This document shows, one piece after another, positions 45,348 through 54,730 of a DNA stretch of 64,000 nucleotides. Below the pieces are notes generated by a model. That model made no database searches, was not told where the DNA came from, and saw only the letters and a list, made by a program, of their open reading frames with translations. Position 1 is the stretch's first letter. Each line of letters begins with the position of its first letter. Source of the stretch: CAWJKP01 sp963843465 (GTDB taxonomy: Bacteria > Planctomycetota > Planctomycetia > Pirellulales > Thermoguttaceae). The position numbers and the translations under genes are program-made. The stretch spans positions 62,001 through 126,000 of the forward strand of contig CAWJKP010000005.1 in assembly GCA_963843465.1 (NCBI GenBank). The letters run 5' to 3'.

Positions 45348-45801
45348 ATGGCCCGATTTACGTTCCGCATGGCGACCCTCTTGAAGCTCCGCGAGTCGGC
45401 TCGCGACGAGCGTCAGGCGCAACTGGTCCAGGCCCGGCGGGCGGCCGACATCCTTTGCCAGCAGCGGGAAACCTTGGAAGAGGAGGCCCGGCGACTGGAC
45501 CAGCAGGGCCACTACGCCGTCCGCCCCGGCCCGATCGACGTTCGAGCGGCTCTTGAACGCCCGGCGGTACGAGCTTTTGCTGCGGGCGCAACAGCAGGAT
45601 CTTCTCCAGCAGCAACAGGTGGTCGACGCCGAGCTCCTGCGGCGGCACCAGGCCCTGGTCGAGGCCAACCGCGAGGTGCGGGCGCTGGAGTTGCTGCGCG
45701 AGAAGCAGTGGGCCCGGCACCGTGACGAGGAAGCCCGGCAAGAAATGAAGCAGCTCGATGAGGTGGCCCAGCGGACGGGCCGTCGGGAGGAAGACGCTTG
45801 A
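45348..45801 (+). CDS. fliJ: Flagellar export protein FliJ, frame break near 45540
   Basis: Coiled-coil stalk protein of the export ATPase. N-terminal FTFRMATLLKLRESARDERQAQLVQARRAADI is typical FliJ. At gacgttcgag the frame changes; removing one T gives D-V-E-R-L-L-N-A-R-R-Y-E-L-L, after which the second frame runs as a continuous helix to TGA 45799-45801. This is the only frame break in the window not at a CG tract. Total about 150 aa, normal for FliJ. The stop overlaps the next start (TTGA). Confidence 0.82.
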
Positions 45802-46499
45802 TTGCACGCTGGCTGGGCAGCGGCCTGACGCTGTCGATCCACTTCTGTGCCGCGACGTTGATCGCCGAGTGCCTGTTTGCGGCCTGGCTCTGGTCGGCGT
45901 GGCATCTCGACCGCGCGCGGCTGGCGCAGGTCGTGGCCGTGCTCCAGGGTGGTCCGGCGCCGTCCGCCGCGTCCGAAGCGCCCCTTCAGGCCAAACCGCC
46001 CGAGGTGCCGCCGGAGCAACCCTCGTACCAGGAGATCCTCGATCGCCGGGCGGTTAAGGCCCGTGACCTCGAGCTCCGCGAGTTGTCGCTGCGTAATGCC
46101 CTCGACCAGTTCAAAGTGCAAAAGCGCCAATTGGCCGACGAGGACAAACGGCTCCAAGAGCAGGCGGCGGAGTTCGCCGCGCAGGTGAAGTCTCTCAAAG
46201 AGGGCGCGGAGGCCAGCGGACGCGAGGTGGTGGTCCGCACGCTGCAAACCATCAAGCCCAAGCAGGCCAAGGAGCAACTGGCCCAGATGCTGGCGAACAA
46301 CGAGGATGACCAGGTGGTGCTGCTGCTTTCGGGGTTGCCGGAGACAAACCGGGCAAAAATTCTCGCGGAATTCAAGACGCCGGACGAAAATAAGAAACTG
46401 GCTGAAGTCCTCCGCCTGATCCGACAAGGACAGCCGGGGGCGTCGATCGCCGACAAGGCCCAACAACAGTCTTCCCAGGCCAAACCGAGCGGTTCCTGA
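45798..46499 (+). CDS. MotE/YlxF-like flagellar protein with MgtE-N-type end
   Basis: A 233-aa protein with one N-terminal membrane segment (residues 8-30), a Pro-rich link, a coiled coil (about 75-140) and a C-terminal helical domain LAQMLANNEDDQVVLLLSGLPETNRAKILAEFKT resembling the N-domain of MgtE. This layout matches MotE/YlxF, a chaperone of the flagellar stator or export apparatus encoded between fliJ and fliK in many bacteria. TTG 45798 overlaps the fliJ stop. Confidence 0.75.
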   Translation: MIARWLGSGLTLSIHFCAATLIAECLFAAWLWSAWHLDRARLAQVVAVLQGGPAPSAASEAPLQAKPPEVPPEQPSYQEILDRRAVKARDLELRELSLRNALDQFKVQKRQLADEDKRLQEQAAEFAAQVKSLKEGAEASGREVVVRTLQTIKPKQAKEQLAQMLANNEDDQVVLLLSGLPETNRAKILAEFKTPDENKKLAEVLRLIRQGQPGASIADKAQQQSSQAKPSGS

Positions 46500-46500
46500 C

Positions 46501-48228
46501 ATGACCCGACTGAGCTTAGAGCCCTCGATCCCGCTCCAACATTTGGAGACGCCCTCGGCGCCTGGACCCTTGCCCGAGGCCGCTGCCGGCAGTCGCGGCT
46601 CGTTCAACGACCTGCTCCATCAGGCCGCAGAGGCAGCCCATGCGGCGCCTCGGCAGCGGTCCGCAGAGCCGGCCGGGACCCCGTCGCCCAAGACGCCGCC
46701 AGCCGCAAGCAACCCTGCCGGCGCCCCGTCGCCGCGAACGGACCAAGCCGGCGATTCCCAAGGATCCTCCGCCAGCCCGCCGCCCACAACCGCCGACGCG
46801 TCCGCCACGTCTGCCACGTCCCTGGCAGCCGCCGGGAAAGACGCGGCAGCCGTGCCACCCGCCTCGGCGCCAGCTTCATCGGCCGGCAAGCGTCGCGGCA
46901 CCGCCGTCAGCGAAGACCGTTCCTCGGCTGGCACCGGAGGTGTAGCGGCCCCGGCTAACCCGGCCGCCACGGCTAACAGCCCGAAGACCGCGGCGGCGTG
47001 CGGCGTGCAGTCCCGCGTCTCGAAGAAAGCCGACGGCAAGCCGGCCGACGCGACCAAGAAGACGGCCGGCGATGCGGCCGCCCAAAACCCGGTCGCGGCA
47101 ACCGCCGACAACTTAGCCGGGGCTTCCGCCCCGCTCTGTCCAAGCCAGGGCCCCCCCGCCCCCGCGGCGACGGCCAGTGCGCAAGCGGTCGTGCAGGACG
47201 GCGATCCCCAAGCCGCGGCCCAGGCGGTCCAGGCGGCTAAGACGGGCATCGCTGCGGCCGAGGGCACGGCCGGCGCGACGCAGCCTGCGATCGGCGATGC
47301 GGTGCCGTCGGTCGCCGGATCGCTTGCCGGCGATGGTTCGTCCGCCGCTGGGAATGCCGATTCCGATCCGCGCCCGTACTTCGGTCGCACGGCGGGCAAG
47401 AGCGCCGCTGGCCGCCGCGGAAGCGCGGCTCAGGCCTCCATCCCTGCTTCCGACGCCTCCACGGTCCAAACCGGCGAGACCGCTGTGTCCACGCTGACCG
47501 GCAGGCCCGGCGATCAAGTGAACCAGCCGGGCAATGCCAACTCCGTCGGGGCAACTCTTTCCAAGGCGGCGACCTTCGACCTGCCGGCGGCTGCGGACGC
47601 GACGAAATCCGACGGGTCGCCAGCGACCATCAAGAGCAACGTGTCGCCGACCACGGCCCAAACCCAGACCTCGGGACCGGCGCAGGACCCTTCGAGCCTA
47701 GTCGCCCCAGCCGGGAACGGAAGAGGCCAGGCAACGGCAGGCGCCCCAGCCGCGGACGCGGCGGGACAGGCCGCGCCGGGCACCAGCCAGGCAGACCGGG
47801 TGCGACTGGTGGAGCGGGTCGCGGCCGCCTTCCAGACCCTGGGCGGCCAGGGCGGCACGGTCCGTCTGCGCCTCAGCCCGCCGGACTTGGGCGCAGTAAA
47901 GGTCGAGGTCAACGTCCAAAACGGCGTGATGAACGCCCACCTGGAGACCGAGACCTCGGCCGCCAGGAGCCTCTTGCTGGACAACCTGCCGGCCCTGCGC
48001 GACCGGCTGGCCCAGCAGCAGATCAAGGTCGAGCGTTTCAACGTCGATCTGGCGGGCCAATCCTCCGGCGGGACGCCGCAGGGCGCCAACCAGCAGGCGC
48101 GACAGCCAAGCCAGCCCTATTCCACGGCGAAACAGAATCGGTCTCAAGGGCCACAGGAGGTGGACTCCGCCTCGGCCCTCCCGGCAGTTCGGACTGCCGC
48201 GCGAGGCCGCTTTGACGTCACGATTTAG
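46501..48228 (+). CDS. fliK: Flagellar hook-length control protein FliK
   Basis: A 575-aa secreted molecular ruler. The long N-terminal part is Ala/Pro/Ser/Thr-rich and disordered. The conserved C-terminal domain starts near residue 450: QGGTVRLRLSPPDLGAVKVEV, then NVQNGVMNAHLETETSAARSLLLDNLPALRDRL. It includes a degenerate R2-like repeat at 46941-46980. ATG 46501 follows the upstream stop directly. Confidence 0.9.
   Translation: MTRLSLEPSIPLQHLETPSAPGPLPEAAAGSRGSFNDLLHQAAEAAHAAPRQRSAEPAGTPSPKTPPAASNPAGAPSPRTDQAGDSQGSSASPPPTTADASATSATSLAAAGKDAAAVPPASAPASSAGKRRGTAVSEDRSSAGTGGVAAPANPAATANSPKTAAACGVQSRVSKKADGKPADATKKTAGDAAAQNPVAATADNLAGASAPLCPSQGPPAPAATASAQAVVQDGDPQAAAQAVQAAKTGIAAAEGTAGATQPAIGDAVPSVAGSLAGDGSSAAGNADSDPRPYFGRTAGKSAAGRRGSAAQASIPASDASTVQTGETAVSTLTGRPGDQVNQPGNANSVGATLSKAATFDLPAAADATKSDGSPATIKSNVSPTTAQTQTSGPAQDPSSLVAPAGNGRGQATAGAPAADAAGQAAPGTSQADRVRLVERVAAAFQTLGGQGGTVRLRLSPPDLGAVKVEVNVQNGVMNAHLETETSAARSLLLDNLPALRDRLAQQQIKVERFNVDLAGQSSGGTPQGANQQARQPSQPYSTAKQNRSQGPQEVDSASALPAVRTAARGRFDVTI
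46941..46980. repeat. Degenerate R2 repeat inside fliK
   Basis: gtagcggccccggctaaccc and ggccgccacggctaacag, weaker match to R2, in the disordered part of FliK. Confidence 0.55.
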
Positions 48229-48231
48229 TAA

Positions 48232-48280
48232 TCGTCACGCTCCGCGTGACGTTATCCCTCTCGCGGAGCGAGAGGAGTAC
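48232..48280. repeat. R3 repeat
   Basis: tcgtcacgctccgcgtgacg then a diverged second arm ctctcgcggagcgagaggag, between fliK and flgD. Confidence 0.9.
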
Positions 48281-48302
48281 TTAGGAAGAAAGGAAACCAG
48301 CC

Positions 48303-48737
48303 ATGTCTACGTCGCCAGTCAATGCCGCGTCAAGCGCCGCCCAGGCGGCCAGCCAAAGTTCCTCGAGCACCAACAGCTTCCAGAGCCTCACCGCCCAGGA
48401 CTTCCTCAACATGATGGTCGCGGAGCTGCAAAACCAGGACCCGACGAACCCCACCGACCCCAGCAGCATCCTCCAGCAGATCAGCCAGATCGACGCCATC
48501 CAGTCCAACACCCAGCTCGACACCACGCTGCAAGGCGTGCAACTCGGGCAGAGCATCGCCACGGCCAGCGCGTTGATCGGCATGTCGGTCAAGGGCACCG
48601 ATGCCAACGGCAACGCCGTCAGCGGCACGGTCAGCTCGGCGTCGATCAACAACGGCGCGGCGCAACTGCAGATCGGCAGCTCGTCGATCCCCTTGAGTAA
48701 CGTGACCCAGGTTAACGGCTACGGCTCCAGCTCCTGA
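48303..48737 (+). CDS. flgD: Flagellar hook assembly (scaffolding) protein FlgD
   Basis: A 144-aa hook cap protein. The conserved N-terminal part is clear: LTAQDFLNMMVAELQNQDPTNPTD, with QISQIDAIQSNTQLD and ALIGMSVKGTDANG. It is shorter than E. coli FlgD because the C-terminal Tudor/FnIII-like domains are mostly absent. ATG 48303 follows agaaaggaaacc. Confidence 0.9.
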   Translation: MSTSPVNAASSAAQAASQSSSSTNSFQSLTAQDFLNMMVAELQNQDPTNPTDPSSILQQISQIDAIQSNTQLDTTLQGVQLGQSIATASALIGMSVKGTDANGNAVSGTVSSASINNGAAQLQIGSSSIPLSNVTQVNGYGSSS

Positions 48738-48793
48738 GCCGCGGGCGGCCCGTCGTCCAGACCATTTTCCGCTTTCCAGGGAAAGGAAATCTT

Positions 48794-51256
48794 ATGAGTC
48801 TCGCTTCAGCCATGAGCACCGCGCTGACGGGCATGTCGGCGGCGGAGACCACGATCAACGTGGTGGGCAACAACCTGGCCAACTCCAGCACCGTGGGCTT
48901 CAAGGCCTCGCAGGCCGACTTCGCCACGCAGTTTCTCCAGACCATGAGCCTGGGCTCGCAGCCCAGCAACGGCTCCGGCGGCACCAATCCGCTGCAGACC
49001 GGCCTGGGCACCACGGTCGCCCAGGTCTCGCCCGACTTCAGCCAGGGAACGATCGAGACCGTCGCCACTCCCACCGACATGGCCATCCAGGGCGACGGCT
49101 TCTTCATCGTCCAGGGAAGCAGCGGCCAGCAGCTCTACACCCGCAACGGCACCTTCACGCTGAACTCCGCCAACCAACTCGTGGACATGAACGGCAACCA
49201 GGTGATGGGCTACGGCGTGAACGCCAACTACCAGATCCAGCGGACCCAACTGACGGCGCTCTCGATTCCCCTGGGCTCGTCCGAAGTGGCCCAGGCCACG
49301 CAGAACGTCACGCTGCAGGGGACCCTCTCGCCCACGGGCAACGTCGCCACCACCGCCTCGATCCTGCAGACGGGCGTGCTGGGCGATGCCGCCTATTCCG
49401 CTCCCACCACCGCGCCGACCGTGGCGCTGGCCTCGGCGCCCGACGCGACGGGCATCACCTCGTCCCAATCGAACTCCGCCACCGGCGCCCTGAGCACGGG
49501 GCAATACCAGTACGAGTTCGTCTACGCCGACGGCCCCGCCGGCTCCACGCCGCCGGCCACCGAGAGCTCGCCCTCCAGCCCCGTGACGGTCAACGTGACC
49601 GCGGGCAACAACCAGGTCCAACTGAGCAACATCCCCGCTCCCAACGCGGCCGACAAGTACAATTATGTCAACGTCTACCGCACCGCCGCCGGCGGCAGCA
49701 CCTTCTACTACGACGGCCAGATCAATCTTACCAGCACGGGGACCCCCGCCTCCTTCACCGACACGCTCGACGACACCACGCTTCAAAACGCCGCACAGCT
49801 CAACACCAGCGAGCTCACCGGCAACTACAGCTACTACGTCGCCTTCGCCAACGAGACCGGCGGGCCGCCCAACGGCCTGGAAAGCCGGCCCACGCCGCTG
49901 GCCGGGCCGCTCAACGTGGTCGACGGCCGGATCCAACTCGCCGATCTCCCCACCGCCCCCGCCGGCAGCGGCTGGGTCTGCGAGCGAATCTACCGCAACT
50001 CGGCCGCCGACAGCGGCACGTTCACCTACCTCGGCGAGATCGACAACGTCACCAATCCCGGCACCTACACCGACAGCACGCCCGACTCGGCCATCGCCAA
50101 CAACCCCACGATCAACCTCAACGGTCCGGCAATCACCGCCAACACCAAGCTGGACAACGTCCTGCAGCTCAACGGCTCCACCTACGACAACGTTTTCCAG
50201 AACGGCACGCTGGCCTTCACCGGCCAGTTGGGCGGCAATACCCTGGGGACCCAAAGCATGACCATCACCGACAGCACCACCGTGCTGGACCTGATGAACT
50301 TCCTCGACGGCGCCCTCGGCATCCAGTCGCCGCCGGGAAGCGATCCCAACAACCCCATTCCCAACAGCGAGCCCGACGGCAACAGCCCGGGGGCAAAAGT
50401 GGTCAACGGCCAGATCCAGTTCACCGGCAACAACGGCACCGCCAACGCCATCCAGATTCCAGCCGCGGGACTCCAGCTTACCACCAGCGCCGGCACGCAG
50501 GCCGTCAACCTGACCTTCAACACCACGCAACAAGCCGTGGGCGAATCGGCCAGCACCGACTTCGTGGCCTACGACTCGCTGGGCTCCCCCGTCCAGGTCC
50601 AGTTGTCGGCCGTGCTGCAGTCCACCAGCAGCACCGGCACCACCTACCGCTGGTTCGCCGATTCGTCCGATAACCAGCCGCTTTCCGGCAACTCGATCGC
50701 CGTGGGCACCGGGTTGATCAACTTCAACGGCCAGGGCAACTTCGTCAGCGCCACCAACGACACCGTCTCCATCTACCGCTCCCAGACCGCGGCCGCCTCG
50801 CCGCTGGCATTCAATCTCGACTTCTCCGGGCTCTCCGGCCTTTCCGCCTCCAGCAGCAGCCTCACGGTCTCCAACCAGGACGGCTCCGCCCCGGGAACCC
50901 TATCCAGCTACCAGGTAGGCACCGACGGCACGATCTCCGGCGTCTACTCCAACGGCGTCACCCGCAACCTGGGCATGATCCAGATTGCCCGCTTCGCCAA
51001 CAACGCCGGCCTCCAGCAGCAAGGCGGCAGCCTCTACTCCCAAGGCGTCAACTCCGGCCTGCCGCAGGTCGAAGATCCCGGGCAACAAGGCGCCGGCTCG
51101 ATCGTCGCCGGCGCCGTCGAGCAATCCAACACCAACGTCGGCAGCAGCCTCATCGACTTGATCCTGGCCTCCACGATGTACAGCGGCAACGCCCGCGTGA
51201 TCACCACCGCCCAGAATTGCATGACGGCGCTGCTGCAAGTAATGTCCACCGCATGA
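48794..51256 (+). CDS. flgE: Flagellar hook protein FlgE
   Basis: An 820-aa hook subunit, about twice the E. coli length. Conserved ends: MSTALTGMSAAETTINVVGNNLANSSTVGFKASQADF, MAIQGDGFFIV and, at the C-terminus, GSLIDLILASTMYSGNARVITTAQNCM. The FlgE middle-domain motif STDFVAYDSLGSPVQVQLS is at about residue 590. The extra length lies in a Thr/Asn/Gly-rich insert (residues about 190-560) with two fibronectin-like repeats (YQYEFVYADG and NYSYYVAFANET), which would be on the hook surface. Follows ccagggaaaggaaatctt. Confidence 0.92.
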   Translation: MSLASAMSTALTGMSAAETTINVVGNNLANSSTVGFKASQADFATQFLQTMSLGSQPSNGSGGTNPLQTGLGTTVAQVSPDFSQGTIETVATPTDMAIQGDGFFIVQGSSGQQLYTRNGTFTLNSANQLVDMNGNQVMGYGVNANYQIQRTQLTALSIPLGSSEVAQATQNVTLQGTLSPTGNVATTASILQTGVLGDAAYSAPTTAPTVALASAPDATGITSSQSNSATGALSTGQYQYEFVYADGPAGSTPPATESSPSSPVTVNVTAGNNQVQLSNIPAPNAADKYNYVNVYRTAAGGSTFYYDGQINLTSTGTPASFTDTLDDTTLQNAAQLNTSELTGNYSYYVAFANETGGPPNGLESRPTPLAGPLNVVDGRIQLADLPTAPAGSGWVCERIYRNSAADSGTFTYLGEIDNVTNPGTYTDSTPDSAIANNPTINLNGPAITANTKLDNVLQLNGSTYDNVFQNGTLAFTGQLGGNTLGTQSMTITDSTTVLDLMNFLDGALGIQSPPGSDPNNPIPNSEPDGNSPGAKVVNGQIQFTGNNGTANAIQIPAAGLQLTTSAGTQAVNLTFNTTQQAVGESASTDFVAYDSLGSPVQVQLSAVLQSTSSTGTTYRWFADSSDNQPLSGNSIAVGTGLINFNGQGNFVSATNDTVSIYRSQTAAASPLAFNLDFSGLSGLSASSSSLTVSNQDGSAPGTLSSYQVGTDGTISGVYSNGVTRNLGMIQIARFANNAGLQQQGGSLYSQGVNSGLPQVEDPGQQGAGSIVAGAVEQSNTNVGSSLIDLILASTMYSGNARVITTAQNCMTALLQVMSTA

Positions 51257-51263
51257 GTAAGCC

Positions 51264-51461
51264 ATGATCAAACTCACGCACATCGGCGGCGAGCCGTTCA
51301 TCCTCAATGCCGACTTGATCCAGTACGTCGAGGCCCGGCCCGACACCTTCATCACGCTGACCAACGGCGAGCGGCTGGTGGTCAGCGAGACCATGGACGA
51401 AGTGCTCCGCCGCGCCGTGCTCTACCAGCAGGCCAAGCACATCCTGCCGCCGTCGGCGTGA
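51264..51461 (+). CDS. flbD: FlbD/SwrD-family flagellar protein
   Basis: A 65-aa protein; MIKLTHIGGEPFILNADLIQYVEARPDT and TLTNGERLVVSETMDEV are diagnostic of the small FlbD/SwrD proteins that sit after flgE in many flagellar operons and affect motor power. Last gene of the operon; an R4 repeat follows. Confidence 0.92.
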   Translation: MIKLTHIGGEPFILNADLIQYVEARPDTFITLTNGERLVVSETMDEVLRRAVLYQQAKHILPPSA

Positions 51462-51489
51462 GCTGGCAGGTTATGCTTTCCGGCGATCG

Positions 51490-51586
51490 TAGGGTGGGAC
51501 AAGGCCGACGCGGCGGCCGCCGGCCCACCAAGAGTCGGCAAGAATGGTGGGCCGGCGCTCGCTTGCGCGAGCTTGTCCCACCCTAC
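51490..51586. repeat. R4 palindromic repeat (arm order reversed)
   Basis: tagggtgggacaaggccgac ... gagcttgtcccaccctac, same orientation as the 35571 copy, between convergent genes flbD and the calpain protein. Confidence 0.92.
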
Positions 51587-51655
51587 ATGTCGTCAGCATA
51601 TCGCGCCAGTGATAGGCGATCGTTGCCCCGGGAGTTCGTTATGCTAAAGCATAAC

Positions 51656-54229
51656 CTACGCCGGGACCTGCCCGAAAAGCTCGTCGGCCGCCAAGGCGAA
51701 ACGCTCGGCCGACGTGCCGCCGGCGGAGCGGGTGTCCGCAAGACCGCTCCACGCCGATTCGCCCGCCAACTCGTAGGGCGCCAGGCCGCAGTACGACGCC
51801 TGGCCGGTGAGCGCCTGGTCGATGGCCCCCCGGTTCCCCTGCGCTGCCGCGGCCAGCGGTTTGGCGGCGGCGACCGCGGCGCGAACGGACGGCGTCGAGA
51901 CCTGGCTGATGGGAACCGAGCCCGCCGCGCTGGCGACCACGAAGCCCTCGCAGGTGCTCTGGAGCTGGGACCAGGTAAGCCACCCGTTGACTCCGGGCTG
52001 GTCGAAGCCCCAAGGGTTGTAGAGGTCGAAGGTGCCTGCCTTGGAGTTGTAGCCGATGATCGCGTAGGCGTGAGAGCCGTAGAGTCCGTAGGCCAGGGCG
52101 TCGCTGGACAAGTTCGAGGTGTCGGTGCCGATCGTAACAGCCAGGTTGTCGGTCATCGCGTTGACCAGCGCGGCCTGGTCGCTGCTGGTGGAAAGGGTGT
52201 CGGAGGTGGCGCTGTGGCCCAGCACCTGGGCGTCGACGTCGGCCATCCACCCGCCCGCGATGCTGCTGTAGAGATTCTGCCCGTCGCGGCCTTCTTTGCC
52301 CGTTTGGTTCCACTGGGCATAGGCTTTCTCGGCCAGCGGGATCCAGAGCGTGTTGCTCGTGGAGGACGCCGAGCGGCCGTAGTCGGCGTAGACCAGTTGG
52401 CCGGCGGAGTTGACCGGCAGCATGTCGTTGACCGTCACGTAGTCCGCGACGCCGTTATCGTAGAAGCGGACGGTCCAGGTGTTGTCGCCGTTGTAGATGA
52501 ACATGTTCTGGACGGCGGCCGGCGACGCGTCGGCGATGCTGCCCAGCGCGGAGATGAAGTAGCAGTCGCCGAGATCCCCTTGGAGCTCGTCGTGGTACGA
52601 CGGAGTGCCGTTGAACAGCGAGCCGGACGCGGCGGCGTAGGTCGTACCGGCGGGCACCCCGGGAAGATCGGCGCCGAGGAACCACTTGGCCACCAGGTCG
52701 GTCAGCCGGCTGGACGGCGAGCCGGTCGAGAGGCTGCCCAGCGCCCGTCCCTCAAAGCTGGCGTTGGCCGCGTTGCCGTTGATCACGTCGCCGGCCAGCA
52801 CCTGCACGTATCCGGGCATCTTCAGCGTCGCGGCATCGCCGAGGATCGTCTTCAGGTCGCTGAAATCCGCGCTGCTGACGAGGCTGCCCTCGCCGCTGAC
52901 CGTATCGAGAATCTGGACCATGTCGTTGCGGCTGATGGAGCCGTCGGCGTCCAGGCTCTCGACCAGGGCGGCCAGCCTGGGGTCCTTCAAGCCGAGAAAG
53001 CCGGACGCAGCAACGGTGGCGACGGCCGTCCCCTTGATCGAGCCGCTGGTGGCGGTGACCGTCGCGCTGGCGGGCGAGCCGCCGGCGGTGAACAGTCCGC
53101 CGCTGGTGATCGCGCCCGCGCTGGCCGACCAGGTCAAGCCCGGTAAGCTGGCCAGCGGGTTGCCGAACTGGTCGAAGCCCGCGGCGGCAAATTGCTGGCT
53201 GGTGCCGGGAGCGAGGGTCACGGCGGCGGGACTGAGCGCGATGCGGCTCAGCGTCGGGCTGACGACCACCGTGACGCTGCTGGTGACCGACAGTCCGCTG
53301 GGGTCGCTGATCCTGGCCGTGAAAACGTAAGTCCCGGCCGCGGCAAACGTGACGCTGGTATTCTGCGCCGCATTGCTGCCGTTGACGCTGAACGTCGGCG
53401 CGGCCGCGCCCGTGGGCAGCGTGGTGGCCGACCAGGCGTAGGTGAGATTCGACTGGCCGGCCGCATCGGCGCCCAGCACCGCCAGCGTGGTGGACGTGCC
53501 GGTCACCGCGCCGGCCCCGGCATGCGCCGCCGTGGCGACGGTCGGGGGCTGCGAGGGCACGCTGCTGGTGACCACCAGCGTGGGGCGATACGCGGCCCTG
53601 GCGTTTTCCCGGGTCGCAAAGTAAATGCCGCTCTGCGAGCCGGGCGATGGCAGGATGTACAGCTCGAAGGACGCCATGTGGTTGGCGTTGAAGCTCTGCG
53701 TCACCAGCGAGGTCACGTTAACCGAAAACAGTCCGTTACTGGGCCACTGCGAGACCGGAATAGTGATCGCCGTACCCTGGCCCAGCGGCCGGTTGTTCCA
53801 GGTGATCGGCCCGGTCGCCTGCGTGTTGGCGCCGCCGGTCCCTTCCACCCAGTTGTCGCCGGCGTCCGGCAGCAGTTGCACGCAAAGCTGCGAGGTCGAG
53901 CTGTTGGAGCCCCACTGCAAGGCCGTCAACTCCAGCACGGCCGAGTTGACCGTGCCGCTGACGCCGCTCATGTCGAACCGCGCATAGGACTGGCACTCGT
54001 TGCCGGTCGCGTCCTTGCTGACCGCCATGTACGTCGAATTGCCGAAGTTGGCGCAACTCTGGCCGTTGTTCTGCACGGCTGCGTTGGCGTTGTCGGCCAG
54101 ATATTGCGTCAGGCCGGCGGCGCTCATCAACGTCCGCGGCTCGAGCATCTCTGCGCCTAAGTTTCGCGTTCGGCCGGCCGCCGGCTTGGCGGAGCGGGAA
54201 TTACGGGGCCCAAGCAGGTTGCGCATCAT
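51656..54229 (-). CDS. LEPR-XLL surface protein with calpain-like protease domain
   Basis: An 857-aa predicted secreted protein. N-terminal EMLEPRTLMSA is the LEPR-XLL signal typical of planctomycete surface proteins. Next come a DNRLRE/CBM-like domain (about 45-230, SYARFDMSGVSGTVNSAVLEL), a PKD-like domain (about 245-335), a BIG2-like domain (about 340-415) and an EF-hand-like stretch SLDADGSISRND. Residues about 530-770 resemble calpain: Cys in LQGDLGDCYFISALGS, His in YGSHAYAIIGY and Asn in LYNPWGF. Likely a calcium-influenced cysteine protease at the cell surface. The ATG pair at 54229 follows gaggagg. Confidence 0.85.
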   Translation of the reverse strand: MMRNLLGPRNSRSAKPAAGRTRNLGAEMLEPRTLMSAAGLTQYLADNANAAVQNNGQSCANFGNSTYMAVSKDATGNECQSYARFDMSGVSGTVNSAVLELTALQWGSNSSTSQLCVQLLPDAGDNWVEGTGGANTQATGPITWNNRPLGQGTAITIPVSQWPSNGLFSVNVTSLVTQSFNANHMASFELYILPSPGSQSGIYFATRENARAAYRPTLVVTSSVPSQPPTVATAAHAGAGAVTGTSTTLAVLGADAAGQSNLTYAWSATTLPTGAAAPTFSVNGSNAAQNTSVTFAAAGTYVFTARISDPSGLSVTSSVTVVVSPTLSRIALSPAAVTLAPGTSQQFAAAGFDQFGNPLASLPGLTWSASAGAITSGGLFTAGGSPASATVTATSGSIKGTAVATVAASGFLGLKDPRLAALVESLDADGSISRNDMVQILDTVSGEGSLVSSADFSDLKTILGDAATLKMPGYVQVLAGDVINGNAANASFEGRALGSLSTGSPSSRLTDLVAKWFLGADLPGVPAGTTYAAASGSLFNGTPSYHDELQGDLGDCYFISALGSIADASPAAVQNMFIYNGDNTWTVRFYDNGVADYVTVNDMLPVNSAGQLVYADYGRSASSTSNTLWIPLAEKAYAQWNQTGKEGRDGQNLYSSIAGGWMADVDAQVLGHSATSDTLSTSSDQAALVNAMTDNLAVTIGTDTSNLSSDALAYGLYGSHAYAIIGYNSKAGTFDLYNPWGFDQPGVNGWLTWSQLQSTCEGFVVASAAGSVPISQVSTPSVRAAVAAAKPLAAAAQGNRGAIDQALTGQASYCGLAPYELAGESAWSGLADTRSAGGTSAERFALAADELFGQVPA

Positions 54230-54730
54230 GGTGTTCCTCCTCGTTCCCGGGCCGGAAACCGGCGCCGGACGAGATTGGCGGAGTGAGCAGACGAGACTGC
54301 GGATGAGACAAGAGAGAAGCGTACGTGACCGCTGTGGCGAGAGTTCGCCGTGGCAGTATTAAAACTGTAGCTTAGAAAAATCGAGCGGAGATCGCGCCGG
54401 CACATTTTTTCCAGGAGCAGCACCTGTAAGGGCCTGTAAGACAACAAGTTGGACAATCGCATTCAACCCCAGGAAGCGCAGCGCCCTTGGGTTCAATAGA
54501 GACCGCAGGCAAGTCGCGGGGAATTATACGATGGTTCCGGGCATTTTTTCCACGTCGACGCATGAACCCTCATGGAATCTATTACGTGTTCATGCGTCCA
54601 CTTGTTCACGGGGCAGCACGGGCCTTGCCGGAACCTCCGCACGAAGAAGCGTCAACGAGCCCAGAACACTGGCAGAGCCGGCGGCGCCCCATCTAAGTCC
54701 CCTCGTCAGCGCCAACCGCCGCAAGAGCCG
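54230..54730. other. Intergenic region, no gene recognised
   Basis: Upstream region of the calpain-like surface gene. Less GC-rich than its surroundings. No repeat family described here and no convincing ORF. A TTAATACT-like -10 lies near 54350 on the minus strand but has no good -35. Confidence 0.5.
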
